Shown here: piece by piece, positions 1 to 6,293 of the stretch
Position numbering within the stretch: the first letter of the stretch is position 1
How the letters are laid out: every line of letters begins with the position of its first letter
NCBI GenBank assembly: GCA_027046245.1
Contig: JALTZJ010000061.1
Span: forward strand, 1-37,742
Length of the DNA: 37,742 nt
Reading direction: 5' to 3'
Source: Acidilobaceae archaeon
GTDB lineage: Archaea; Thermoproteota; Thermoprotei_A; Sulfolobales; Acidilobaceae
The notes under the pieces: generated by a model
Told to the model about the DNA's origin: nothing
The model's input: only the letters and a program-made list of their open reading frames with translations
The model's database searches: none
Position numbers and translations under genes: made by a program

Positions 1-96
1 GACGCTGTTCGGGGAGTCAGGGCCGCGAGGCGAGTTGAAAGGCTTGCTGAGGCTCTGAGGCGGGGCGTTGAGCCCCGGGGGAGGACTGCTTGGCTA

Positions 97-711
97 GTGG
101 CTGGCACGGCTACGAGGCCCGGGGGGAGGCCCGGGAGTGTGGGGGGAGTGGAGATCTTGGAGCAACGGGGGCGGGAGGGCTTCACCCTGCTCCTAGACTC
201 CCGGGGCTTCCACCTGGAAGCCCCCGCGCTCCTAGTGGATGACGAGTGCTGCCCTGGAGCGGTGCTCGTCAGACTGGAGCCCCCTCAAGGCGGCGCCTGG
301 GCTGGGGCGGAGCTTGAGGCCTGCGGCCCCGGGGGCTGCGCCAGTGCCCGGGTTAGAGCTACCAGCGGAGGCGTGGAGTGGCTACTCGAGTCCCTCTGGC
401 CAGCTAGGCTTCTCGTCTCGTGGGAGAGGGGCGAGTGGAGGAGGCTCCCATGGTGGCGCGGCGAGGCAGTGCTAGCTAAGGCTGGCCCCGGCGTGCATAG
501 GGGTGCTCTAGGCCTGGAGCCAGCCGTCATAGCCCTCGGGCTCCTAGGCGCCCAGGAGCTCCGGGGCGCCATAGGGGCTCTCCTGAAAGGCAGAGGCACT
601 ACTGTTCTCCCCCTAGCCGAGCCCTCAGCTCCACTCACACTGAAGCTCGTCCTCGAGGCCCGGGGGCCTAGGGGCGTCGTGCGGGGCGAGGCTCCCCTTA
701 AGTGGGGGTGA
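97..711 (+). CDS. hypothetical protein, possibly truncated at left edge
   Basis: I do not recognise this protein. It is about 204 residues, rich in Gly, Leu and Ala, with predicted beta-rich stretches in the first half and no clear membrane segment or signal peptide. The GTG at 97 has a purine-rich GGGGGAGGA 11-18 bases upstream, which is a loose ribosome site. The same frame stays open to base 1 with coding-like composition, so the gene may really begin outside the window. A second possible start is GTG 148, directly after GGGGGGA. The gene overlaps the next one by a GTGA junction (708-711), so the two are probably co-transcribed and translationally coupled. Function unknown. Confidence 0.6.
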   Translation: MAGTATRPGGRPGSVGGVEILEQRGREGFTLLLDSRGFHLEAPALLVDDECCPGAVLVRLEPPQGGAWAGAELEACGPGGCASARVRATSGGVEWLLESLWPARLLVSWERGEWRRLPWWRGEAVLAKAGPGVHRGALGLEPAVIALGLLGAQELRGAIGALLKGRGTTVLPLAEPSAPLTLKLVLEARGPRGVVRGEAPLKWG

Positions 712-1325
712 AGCTCTTGAGGCTAACGGTGCCGGTAAGGCCATGCATACTCTTGGGGCCTCTGGCAGCTGCTGCAGCTTGGCTGGTGATAGGGGCCTCC
801 TGGCTGGTTAACGCTGACTGGTTCGTCTTCACGAGGGACGCCTTCAGCGACCTCGGCGGCTCCGGGGCTAGGATGCCCTGGCTCTACAACCTAGGCCTCA
901 TAGCGGTAGGCGTAATGGTGGCAGTCTACGGTGCCTGCCAAGTGCTGCTGCACGAGAGCAAGCCGGGGGTACTGGGAGGCGGCTACATGATCCTAGCCGG
1001 CGTCTTCCTAGCACTAATAGGGGTCTTCCCCTCAGGCACCAGGCCCCACACCTTCGTCTCAACCTGGTTCTTCATCCAGATAGACCTAGCACTCATACTA
1101 CTAGCCTGGGCCACCGCTAGACTCGGGGGCAGCCTCTCAAGAATAGCCCTACTACTAGCGCTCGCAGCATGGCCAATAGCAGGCATAGTAGAGGCAGTCA
1201 TAGGCTGGCCCAGCGCCGCAACCCTAGAAGCCTACGGCATAATAGTGATAGACCTCGCAATCCTAGCACTAACCCTAGACAACCTAAAGCTACAAGCCAC
1301 TACTACTGCAACAGCGGAGCACTAG
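708..1325 (+). CDS. DUF998-like multi-pass membrane protein
   Basis: An integral membrane protein of about 205 residues with six likely transmembrane segments. It carries the FSDLGG motif after the first hydrophobic segment, a following N-x-GL segment and a conserved G-x-FP segment. These fit the DUF998 family (PF06197), whose function is unknown; members sit in the cell membrane with conserved charged residues near the outer face. GTG 708 overlaps the upstream stop codon as GTGA; GTG 702, two codons earlier, is an alternative. The end (1325) lies about 70 bases before the next small gene. Family call is by motif recognition only. Confidence 0.7.
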   Translation: MKLLRLTVPVRPCILLGPLAAAAAWLVIGASWLVNADWFVFTRDAFSDLGGSGARMPWLYNLGLIAVGVMVAVYGACQVLLHESKPGVLGGGYMILAGVFLALIGVFPSGTRPHTFVSTWFFIQIDLALILLAWATARLGGSLSRIALLLALAAWPIAGIVEAVIGWPSAATLEAYGIIVIDLAILALTLDNLKLQATTTATAEH

Positions 1326-1337
1326 CCCCTGAAAGCA

Positions 1338-1367
1338 CTGCATCAATCTGCATCAACATGCATCCAT
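1338..1367 (+). repeat. three imperfect 10-bp tandem units
   Basis: CTGCATCAAT, CTGCATCAAC and ATGCATCCAT follow one another between the DUF998-like gene and the small membrane gene. Ten bases is close to one helical turn, so a protein-binding role is possible, but three units may also be chance. Confidence 0.4.
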
Positions 1368-1396
1368 CAAGCCCGATAGCTAATAAAGGAAGCCGG

Positions 1397-1627
1397 GTGG
1401 TTAGAGGGGTTAGGCAGCGATCTCCCGGGGTGCTAAGGGACGTGAGGCTAGACTTCTTTAAGCTAGGCATAGCCTTCATCCTCCTAGCACTAATGTTTCC
1501 ACTAGTAGCACTCGTGGATAAATACGTAGACACGGGAACGGCGCTTGTCACGCTAATCCTATGGATCATAGGCTTCCTCTTAATACTACTATCAGCAGTA
1601 TTTACTACATTAAAACAAAAACAGTAA
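1397..1627 (+). CDS. small two-span membrane protein
   Basis: A 76-residue protein with a basic N-terminus (MVRGVRQRSPGVLRD) followed by two hydrophobic helices (roughly residues 20-40 and 47-70) and a short basic tail KQKQ, so both ends are probably cytoplasmic. GTG 1397 is chosen because AAAGGA lies at 1385-1390, a good spacing for a ribosome site; the frame is open further upstream but that part overlaps the DUF998-like gene and does not look coding. No family recognised. It is the last gene before the AT-rich island. Confidence 0.55.
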   Translation: MVRGVRQRSPGVLRDVRLDFFKLGIAFILLALMFPLVALVDKYVDTGTALVTLILWIIGFLLILLSAVFTTLKQKQ

Positions 1628-1647
1628 ACGCAGCTCATAATTAAAAA
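1626..1647 (+). repeat. left copy of imperfect 22-bp direct repeat
   Basis: This 22-mer begins AAACGC and contains CTCATAATT. A copy in the same orientation at 3345-3366 matches at 18 of 22 positions by hand count. The two copies bracket the restriction-endonuclease-like gene and lie at the change from GC-rich to AT-rich sequence. Confidence 0.4.
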
Positions 1648-2017
1648 TAACGATTTTATATGATCTGCTATTTAAATACAATATTGTATATCATCTAGTG
1701 AGGCTGTTATAAAGAGGAAATACATTCTGCGATATCATAGTCTTAACATGAAGGCAATACATTATAGATACTATCACAACTTTCGACGAGGACTTCAAGA
1801 GGATACCCTGACAGAGAGCTATACCAGAGTGCATTGTTATATATCCGTGTCATTTATACAGCCACGAGATAGTTTTACAGTCAGGCTATTTCATGGATGT
1901 TAAAGTTGCTAATTAAAATCATTAACCAAAATTAAGTATATACATTATAAAACAAAGGATAACTTAAATCATTGATTAAATAAGAGTTAAATAGTATGTT
2001 TTATATGTTAATTATGG
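1628..2017. other. AT-rich gap with no intact gene
   Basis: This 390-base stretch is much richer in A+T than the surroundings. I see no intact gene in it. It contains the left 22-bp direct repeat and a short PIN-domain remnant (1755-1811). The last 100 bases are very AT-rich, with several TATA-like strings (for example TTTATATG near 2000) that could serve the gene at 2018. Confidence 0.6.
1755..1811 (+). pseudogene. C-terminal remnant of a VapC-like PIN toxin
   Basis: Reading 1755-1811 gives a peptide ending TTFDEDFKRIP followed by a stop. The same stretch in the intact PIN toxin at 4184-4630 is LTFDEDFKRVP, the conserved acidic C-terminal motif of PIN ribonucleases. Nothing upstream continues the frame (a stop lies just before 1755), so only the last 18 or so codons of an older toxin gene survive. 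Confidence 0.6.
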
Positions 2018-3193
2018 GTGCTGTATGCCATGCGCATTCTCGAGAATTACTTTTCTAGCTACTTGTCTTTTAAGGCTAGTGCAATGGGTGAAGAATGGAC
2101 TAGAGAAAGGGAAGCCAAGAAAATGATTATTTCGCACGCGTTCTCTAAAAAGATGTTAAGAGAGGCTAGCGACGAAGAGTTCATTAAAGCTTTTACAGAC
2201 GCTTTATCATCCCTTTGGGCTATGGCTGTATGGACTAAACGAGAGCAACGTATTAACCAGATTATCAAGCGAAATGGGGTCAAAAAGCTACGAGAGATGT
2301 TTTATGAATTGATCTACGGAGGTGCTCCCCTTGAAGAACGCTTTGATAACTTCCTGACCGATGTATGGGGTTTAGGTGTAGCCGCTGTAACTGAAATACT
2401 ATGTTTTGTTGAGCCAGAGAAGTATGCAATGTGGAACAAGAAAGTAGTCTTAGCAATCAAGAAGCTTGGCTTACTGGAGGACTTAGCGAAGACATTAGGA
2501 CTTAGAGGGAACAGAGTATCATTCATTCATTCTATTAATGGTAATCAATATAAAAAGATAATTAAGTTTTTACATAAGTTAAAAGCAGAAATAGAACAAG
2601 TAGCAAGTCAGAAAGTAGACTTTCTCGAACTTGACTACTTCTTGTACTATGTTGTTGAAGTGGCTGAAACTCCTGTCGTGAGAGAAGAGGAGCGTGGAGC
2701 CATAACTAGCCACGAAGAGGCACAGTACTATCTCCTGAAACTCGGGCAGCTCCTAGGTTATGTTACGCACGTAGCTAAACAAGACCAGGGGAAAATAGTG
2801 AATAATGAGAGGCTAGGCGAGGTGGCCGATGTAAGCGAGCTGCCACAATGGCTTATCTATTATGCGAGTATACGAAACCCCGAAGACGTTGATGTAGTAT
2901 GGCTGGATTCCGCTGGAGAAAGGCTAGTTTACGCATTCGAGGTTTCACATACTACCGATATAACAAAGGATGCCACTGCTCTACGAGACTTTGCATCAAT
3001 AGCAGAAGGAGTATTCATCGTGGCCCCAGACAATAGGAGGAGTGAGTTCGAAAGACTGAAGAAATCAGCCCAGTTTAAACCCCTACTCAAACAAGGAAAA
3101 CTAAGATTCATTTCATACAATGAATTACTAAGCTTGTATGACAAGGCAAGAAGTCTACGAGAGCTACTTGACAAAGTTGGAATTCGGATCTGA
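2018..3193 (+). CDS. orphan restriction-endonuclease-like protein (PD-(D/E)XK type)
   Basis: A 391-residue soluble protein. Residues about 115-151 (DVWGLGVAAVTEIL onward) look like a helix-hairpin-helix DNA-binding region. The C-terminal part has the shape of a PD-(D/E)XK nuclease core: a helix around 232-250, then D292 in VDVVWLD, a beta hairpin, and E308 in YAFEVSHTT, followed by an alpha/beta stretch ending VFIVAP. The usual lysine after the E-x position is a serine, a variation seen in some restriction enzyme families. No methyltransferase gene is adjacent. The gene is clearly poorer in GC than its neighbours and sits in the decayed island, which suggests horizontal transfer. GTG 2018 or ATG 2030 may be the start; no convincing ribosome site is visible, so a leaderless mRNA is likely. 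The exact activity is inference. Confidence 0.6.
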   Translation: MLYAMRILENYFSSYLSFKASAMGEEWTREREAKKMIISHAFSKKMLREASDEEFIKAFTDALSSLWAMAVWTKREQRINQIIKRNGVKKLREMFYELIYGGAPLEERFDNFLTDVWGLGVAAVTEILCFVEPEKYAMWNKKVVLAIKKLGLLEDLAKTLGLRGNRVSFIHSINGNQYKKIIKFLHKLKAEIEQVASQKVDFLELDYFLYYVVEVAETPVVREEERGAITSHEEAQYYLLKLGQLLGYVTHVAKQDQGKIVNNERLGEVADVSELPQWLIYYASIRNPEDVDVVWLDSAGERLVYAFEVSHTTDITKDATALRDFASIAEGVFIVAPDNRRSEFERLKKSAQFKPLLKQGKLRFISYNELLSLYDKARSLRELLDKVGIRI

Positions 3194-3227
3194 TGCATTT
3201 CATGACTAGTTTAGGTGAGGGGAAGGT

Positions 3228-3290
3228 ATGTGCGAGTTCTTCGGGTTTATTGTCAGAGAGGGTCGTAACTTAATTAGAGGACCTGGATAA
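3228..3290 (+). pseudogene. short ORF resembling an Ntn amidotransferase N-terminus
   Basis: Twenty codons starting at ATG 3228, preceded by a good ribosome site (GGTGAGGGG at 3214-3222), encode MCEFFGFIVREG and then stop at 3288-3290. The MC-x-FFGFI start resembles the N-terminal nucleophile cysteine of class II glutamine amidotransferases (usually MCGIFGF or MCRLFGF). No continuation is found in any frame, so it is either a truncated remnant or chance. Confidence 0.25.
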
Positions 3291-3344
3291 CAAGGTCTTT
3301 GAAAAGCATACTAGTTTATATTTCCAAAGAAAACTATAAACTTT

Positions 3345-3366
3345 AAACGCGTCTCATAATTGAATA
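3345..3366 (+). repeat. right copy of imperfect 22-bp direct repeat
   Basis: Partner of the copy at 1626-1647 (18 of 22 identical, same orientation). It lies about 150 bases after the restriction-endonuclease-like gene, so the pair encloses that gene and the PIN remnant. TATA-like sequence follows both copies, so the similarity could also reflect related promoters. Confidence 0.4.
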
Positions 3367-3459
3367 TTTATATCGTGTATCGGAGAGGATACTCTGAAAA
3401 ATGCAACTACAGGAAGGCTTCGCGCCCAAGCACCCCAAGCATACGCTTGTAATTCTAAT

Positions 3460-3667
3460 ATGTATAAGGTTATTAGAGTGAAGTACGAGAATAGAATTCT
3501 CAAACCCCTTGAACTTTTGGATTTAGGAAGAAGGAGAGGTCCTGCTAGTATCGATTAAGAAGCCTGTAGGAGAAGTCTTTACTGTTCTCAAGAGAGGGAA
3601 TCTACGTGTTAGGTCTGAAGATGTCAAGAGGATTATAGAGGAGGTAGAGATTGAAGGTTCATTATGA
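3460..3667 (+). pseudogene. frameshifted AF2212-like antitoxin gene
   Basis: From ATG 3460 the first frame encodes MYKVIRVKYENRILKPLEL, which matches the start of the intact antitoxin at 3978 (KVIRVKYEKGVLRPLEP). Near 3526 the reading must move by one base, after which EEGEVLVSIKKPVGEV and a downstream acidic tail follow to a stop at 3665-3667. An extra base in the AGGAAGAAGGAG stretch explains this. Without the shift the first frame ends at 3558. AF2212-like proteins (DUF104) are the antitoxins of VapBC-type modules, so this is the decayed first gene of such a pair. Confidence 0.7.
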
Positions 3668-3725
3668 TTCCAACGTATTGATAAAGTCTCTAGCTGGAGA
3701 GGAGAAGACCAGGCTTCTTATCTAG
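3651..3725 (+). pseudogene. truncated PIN-domain toxin (VapC-like)
   Basis: TTG 3651 overlaps the end of the broken antitoxin gene, as in live modules, and encodes MKVHYDSNVLIKSLAGEE before an in-frame TAG at 3723-3725. YDSNVLIKSL matches the first beta strand and catalytic aspartate of PIN ribonucleases (usual form L-D-T/S-N-x-L). Only about 24 codons remain of an expected 130-150. Confidence 0.65.
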
Positions 3726-3784
3726 TTTACAATTAATGAATTCAACTTAAATAAAGGACTTTATATAGGGGGTTAATTAGATGA

Positions 3785-3837
3785 CGGGTCCGCCGGGGAT
3801 ATGGGACCCGGGACCTCCGGCTCCGAAGACCCGCGCT
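3785..3837 (-). pseudogene. 3' fragment of tRNA-Arg(UCG), probable att site
   Basis: By hand alignment, 45 of 53 columns match the 3' two-thirds of the intact tRNA-Arg(UCG) at 5202-5277, from the D-stem 3' strand through the anticodon loop (TCG kept), the variable and T arms, and the acceptor 3' strand. It differs by six substitutions and two one-base insertions, and the CCA has become TCA. The 5' part of the tRNA is absent. It has the same orientation as the intact gene and lies about 1.4 kb downstream of that gene's 3' end. This is what remains when an element integrates into a tRNA gene: the intact copy is rebuilt at one end and a 3' duplicate marks the other. Confidence 0.75.
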
Positions 3838-3977
3838 ATAAAAACAAATGTTGCAACGATTCTATGGGGGAATGCATCATGCACTCAAGCATGATAATCC
3901 ACCATTAATCTCATGTCCGATAAGAATGCAACATACGAGGAGGAAAACCTTAGAGACCCCCTCATCCACAGGTAAGG

Positions 3978-4187
3978 ATGGTGACGCATTTGCCAAAAGT
4001 CATCAGGGTAAAGTATGAGAAGGGAGTGCTTAGGCCGCTGGAGCCGGTAGATCTAAGGGAGGGGGAGGAGGTTAGAATAAGGATCGAGAGGAGTGTCCGG
4101 GAGAGGCTAAAGGATCTCGTCGGCATACTGGGAGAGTCTAGCGAGGAGGAGTTTGAAAGGTACCTTGAAGAGGCATGGCAACAATGA
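3978..4187 (+). CDS. AF2212-like antitoxin (VapB-type)
   Basis: A 69-residue protein. It carries PKVIRVKYEKGVLRPLEPV and then LREGEEVRIRIE, the characteristic short beta-rich N-terminal half of AF2212-like antitoxins (DUF104, PF01954), followed by an acidic helical tail that would bind and block the toxin. ATG 3978 has an overlapping GGTAAGG upstream; TTG 3990, with GGTGA ahead of it, would give the more usual MPKVIRVKYE start. It overlaps the PIN toxin gene by an ATGA junction, so the two are translated as a coupled pair. By analogy to VapB proteins it may bind its own promoter, though no operator is obvious. An older broken copy lies at 3460-3667. Confidence 0.85.
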   Translation: MVTHLPKVIRVKYEKGVLRPLEPVDLREGEEVRIRIERSVRERLKDLVGILGESSEEEFERYLEEAWQQ

Positions 4188-4630
4188 TCCTCCTGGATAC
4201 AAACATTCTCTACCACATACTCCACAAGACTAACCTCACAGAGGAAGCGCTAACGCTACTCGATGATAACCCAGAAGAGTACGTGATAGACACGATTGTG
4301 CACAATGAGCTAATCTACACGTCAACACTCCACCGCCTAGAGCACCGGCACGGTGTCAAAGGAGCTTACTCCGCCAGGAAATGGATAAGGAAACACGGCT
4401 ACCCGAGGGAGGTCATACACGCTGTCGAAGAGCTGATCAAAAGGCTCGACATAAGACTAGTCCAAAGCATCTATACCGAGGAGGAGTTCTACGAAGCACT
4501 GCTCAAATACAGACTATTACCCAGCGATGCCATAATAGCACTCACCTGCAAGCATCATGGTATAGGGAGAATCCTAACGTTTGACGAGGATTTCAAGCGA
4601 GTGCCCTGGCTGCTAACAGTAATCCCCTAA
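4184..4630 (+). CDS. PIN-domain ribonuclease toxin (VapC-type)
   Basis: A toxin of about 148 residues. The catalytic acidic set of PIN nucleases is present: the Asp in ILLDTN near the N-terminus, the Glu in HNELIY (about residue 42), the Asp in LPSDAI (about 115) and the Asp pair in TFDEDF (about 134-136). These bind Mg2+/Mn2+ and cut RNA; VapC toxins usually cleave tRNA or rRNA. ATG 4184 overlaps the antitoxin stop as ATGA; ATG 4175 would add three residues. Length and motif order are normal for the family, so the toxin looks active. The target cannot be told from sequence. Confidence 0.88.
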   Translation: MILLDTNILYHILHKTNLTEEALTLLDDNPEEYVIDTIVHNELIYTSTLHRLEHRHGVKGAYSARKWIRKHGYPREVIHAVEELIKRLDIRLVQSIYTEEEFYEALLKYRLLPSDAIIALTCKHHGIGRILTFDEDFKRVPWLLTVIP

Positions 4631-4738
4631 AGAGGAGGGAACCACATCAAGATAATCTGGTATTCTTCGGTAGCCCGGAGATAAATACTGAAGCCCGGCA
4701 AGTATCCGAGCCGGGTGTTCTTGGCGTTGCCGGGTTTT

Positions 4739-5036
4739 GTGCGGATCTGGCATGGTGTCACAAGGCGGGATGTGGCTGATGAGTATGAGAGGTTCCTCGT
4801 AGAGAGGGCTGTCCCAGACTATAAGAGCGTTCCCGGCCTGAGGAAGGTTATCTTCACTAGGAGGAATGAGGGAGATGTTACCCACTTCCTCCATAACGAT
4901 ATGGGATTCGATGGAGGCCATGGAACAGTTCACAGGCGGGGACCCCTGGAAAGCCAAGTACTACCCGGAAGACGACCAGTACCTACTAGAAAAATGAGGA
5001 AAAGTACAAATATACAAAATATTCTACGAATCGTAA
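4739..5036 (+). pseudogene. broken antibiotic-biosynthesis-monooxygenase-like gene
   Basis: GTG 4739 (or GTG 4715) starts RIWHGVTRRDVADEYERFL, ending VTHFLHNDM near 4903. The family then continues one base further on: from 4902 the shifted frame reads WDSMEAMEQFTGGDPWKAKY and YYPEDDQYLLEK to a TGA at 4995-4997. After that stop the same frame continues GKVQIYKIFYES to TAA 5034-5036, which fits the expected C-terminal beta strand. So the gene carries one extra base and one premature stop. The pattern (RIWHGV start, HFL then WDS, YYPEDD) fits small dimeric ABM-fold proteins of unknown substrate. Two independent lesions argue against a sequencing error or programmed frameshift. Confidence 0.75.
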
Positions 5037-5198
5037 AATTAATGCCACCCAAACACTAATAAGGAATCAATAACCTCTACTGAAATACCAGCGAAATTAT
5101 CAGTCCTGAGAAGGGCTTAGAGAAGTCTCGGCCGCGTTTTGCGGTCTCGGCTACCGATACATTCAACGCCAGATTTGATGATTACTAGGAGGTGTTTG

Positions 5199-5277
5199 TG
5201 GCGGGCCCGCCGGGATTTGAACCCGGGACCGCCGGCTCCGAAGGCCGGCGCTCTAGTCCTGGCTGAGCTACGGGCCC
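5199..5277 (-). tRNA. tRNA-Arg(UCG) with encoded CCA
   Basis: Folds cleanly on the minus strand: acceptor GGGCCCG/CGGGCCC, D stem GCTC/GAGC, anticodon stem CCGGC/GCCGG with loop CTTCGGA (anticodon TCG, reading CGA), five-base variable loop, T stem CCGGG/CCCGG with loop TTCAAAT, discriminator G at 5202 and genomic CCA at 5199-5201. No intron. Its 3' end faces the eroded island, and a degraded copy of its 3' part lies at 3785-3837, so it appears to have been an integration target. Confidence 0.95.
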
Positions 5278-5323
5278 CCAGACCGGGATCTCGCCCTTCA
5301 CCCCAGGGTGCCGCGTGTCCTGG

Positions 5324-5340
5324 GTTATAACGGCTTTAAC
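5324..5340. promoter_or_regulatory. possible TATA elements upstream of tRNA-Arg
   Basis: GTTATAACG and CTTTAAC lie 47-63 bases beyond the tRNA-Arg 5' end. Read on the minus strand they could drive the tRNA with a leader of about 20-35 bases; read on the plus strand they could serve the membrane genes beginning near 5472. Assignment is weak. Confidence 0.35.
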
Positions 5341-5471
5341 TATGGGGGAAGAGGTTTATGCTGTGTGCAGCCCCTCTTCGTTGCTAGTGGAGGGCGGCGG
5401 TGCTGGAGGGGGCCTCTGGTTGATCTTGTCGGCTCCTTCTCTGGGGTTGCCTCCTCGGCTGAGGGGTGGCC

Positions 5472-6176
5472 GTGTTGCAGTGTAGACGTGACAGGCTGGC
5501 TTCCCGCTTAGCCTTCGCGGTGCTCCACTGCGGCTGGGGCGACGAGGACTGTGTCTCCGCAGCTATCCACTGGGCCCTCTCCGCTGGCGGCTGCGGGCCC
5601 GGCGATCTAGTGGAGGCGCTTCTAGACCCTAGGGTGTCCTCTTCACTCGAGCGAGTCGGCGTCTCAATCGAGGACCTGCTTGAGCGGAGCCTAGGCGATT
5701 CAAGGCTCGCACCGTACAGGGATGCCCTCTCCGAAGCCCTAGAGTCGCAGGCCGGCTCCGCGGGCGGTGAAGGGGGTGTTCTAGGCCTAGTAGCAAGGGT
5801 TCACTGGCTAAGCTCCCCTGCAGGCATCGCCCTGAGTAGGGGTAGAGGGGGAGGAATACTAGCGGGCCTTCTCTGGCGGCTGGGCGGCCTCGCAGCGGGA
5901 CTCCTGGGAGTGGCTGGCGCCGGGATAATGGCGGGTAAGGCCTCCTGGCTCCTAGGAGTCGCCTCCCATGGCGTGGTAGGCCTGGAGGTAGGGGCGGGGC
6001 TAGTCTTCTCAGCTGCTGCTGCGGCAGCCTACGCAGGCTCAGCCGTAGCAGGAGGATTCATGCTACTCCTAGGAGTAGACTCGCGTCTAGGCGCTAGAGC
6101 GGGCAAAGCAGCACTACTACTCGCACTAGCAGGACTAGCATTCACACTACTAGCAACACCCATAACACCACCATAA
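5472..6176 (+). CDS. hypothetical membrane protein
   Basis: About 234 residues. The first 110 are soluble and acidic, with a helical repeat-like layout and three cysteines near the start (VLHCGWGDEDC, then GGCGPGD). The rest is hydrophobic with four to five transmembrane segments rich in Ala, Gly and Leu. GTG 5472 or TTG 5475 follow GAGGGGTG (5461-5468), a good ribosome site; GTG 5466 overlaps that site and is less likely. The next gene starts after about 120 bases with its own TATA-like box. No family recognised; a membrane-anchored regulatory or scaffold role would be speculation. Confidence 0.6.
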   Translation: MLQCRRDRLASRLAFAVLHCGWGDEDCVSAAIHWALSAGGCGPGDLVEALLDPRVSSSLERVGVSIEDLLERSLGDSRLAPYRDALSEALESQAGSAGGEGGVLGLVARVHWLSSPAGIALSRGRGGGILAGLLWRLGGLAAGLLGVAGAGIMAGKASWLLGVASHGVVGLEVGAGLVFSAAAAAAYAGSAVAGGFMLLLGVDSRLGARAGKAALLLALAGLAFTLLATPITPP

Positions 6177-6209
6177 GTGGAATCCAGGGGATCCCAGGCC
6201 TGCGCGAGG

Positions 6210-6217
6210 CTTATACC
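6210..6217 (+). promoter_or_regulatory. TATA-like box before small membrane gene
   Basis: CTTATACC at 6210-6217 lies in the 117-base gap between two membrane genes, about 80 bases before the likely start at 6294. Transcription from it would place the 6253-6270 hairpin in the 5' untranslated region. Confidence 0.35.
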
Positions 6218-6252
6218 ACGCAAGCTGGCACCTGGTAAACCGGTGGCCGGGG

Positions 6253-6270
6253 CCTCCCCTAAAGGGGAGG
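6253..6270 (+). promoter_or_regulatory. perfect 7-bp hairpin before ribosome site
   Basis: CCTCCCC-TAAA-GGGGAGG is a perfect 7-bp GC-rich stem with a four-base loop. It lies 14-31 bases ahead of the GAGGTG ribosome site at 6284-6289. It could end transcription of the gene finishing at 6176, or act as a 5' untranslated structure for the next gene. Confidence 0.4.
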
Positions 6271-6293
6271 GACATGAGTGGGAGAGGTGCTGT

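Larger units (their letters stand above)
3194..3977. other. island segment holding only broken genes
   Basis: Nearly 800 bases without an intact gene. In order it holds the short MCEFFG reading frame, the right 22-bp repeat, a frameshifted antitoxin gene, a truncated PIN toxin gene and a degraded tRNA-Arg 3' fragment, then about 140 AT-rich bases with small palindromes (GTTGCAAC near 3850; TGCAT-C-ATGCA near 3874) before the intact toxin-antitoxin pair. Confidence 0.6.
3785..5277. mobile_element. eroded integrated element between tRNA-Arg repeats
   Basis: The segment is bounded by the tRNA-Arg 3' fragment (3785-3837) and the intact tRNA-Arg gene (5202-5277), in direct orientation. Between them lie an intact antitoxin/toxin pair and a disrupted monooxygenase-like gene. 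No integrase gene or fragment was found. The bounding repeat has drifted, so integration is old and most cargo seems lost; the toxin-antitoxin pair may have persisted through its addictive nature. The AT-rich sequence at 1628-3784 may belong to the same or earlier integrations. The boundaries are inferred. Confidence 0.55.

Noticed and set aside
4739-5036. Programmed frameshift in the monooxygenase-like gene
   Set aside because: A second lesion (in-frame TGA) further on and lack of a slippery sequence favour simple decay.
5139-5330. Plus-strand frame with an RRDLNPGPPAPKAG-like peptide
   Set aside because: This is the well-known false peptide produced by reading across a tRNA gene on the opposite strand; tRNA-Arg fills the region.
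5342-5485. 47-codon plus-strand frame beginning MGEEVYAVCSPSS
   Set aside because: A TATA-like sequence precedes it, but composition is low-complexity Gly/Leu/Pro and it overlaps the start of the more convincing membrane gene; not supported enough.
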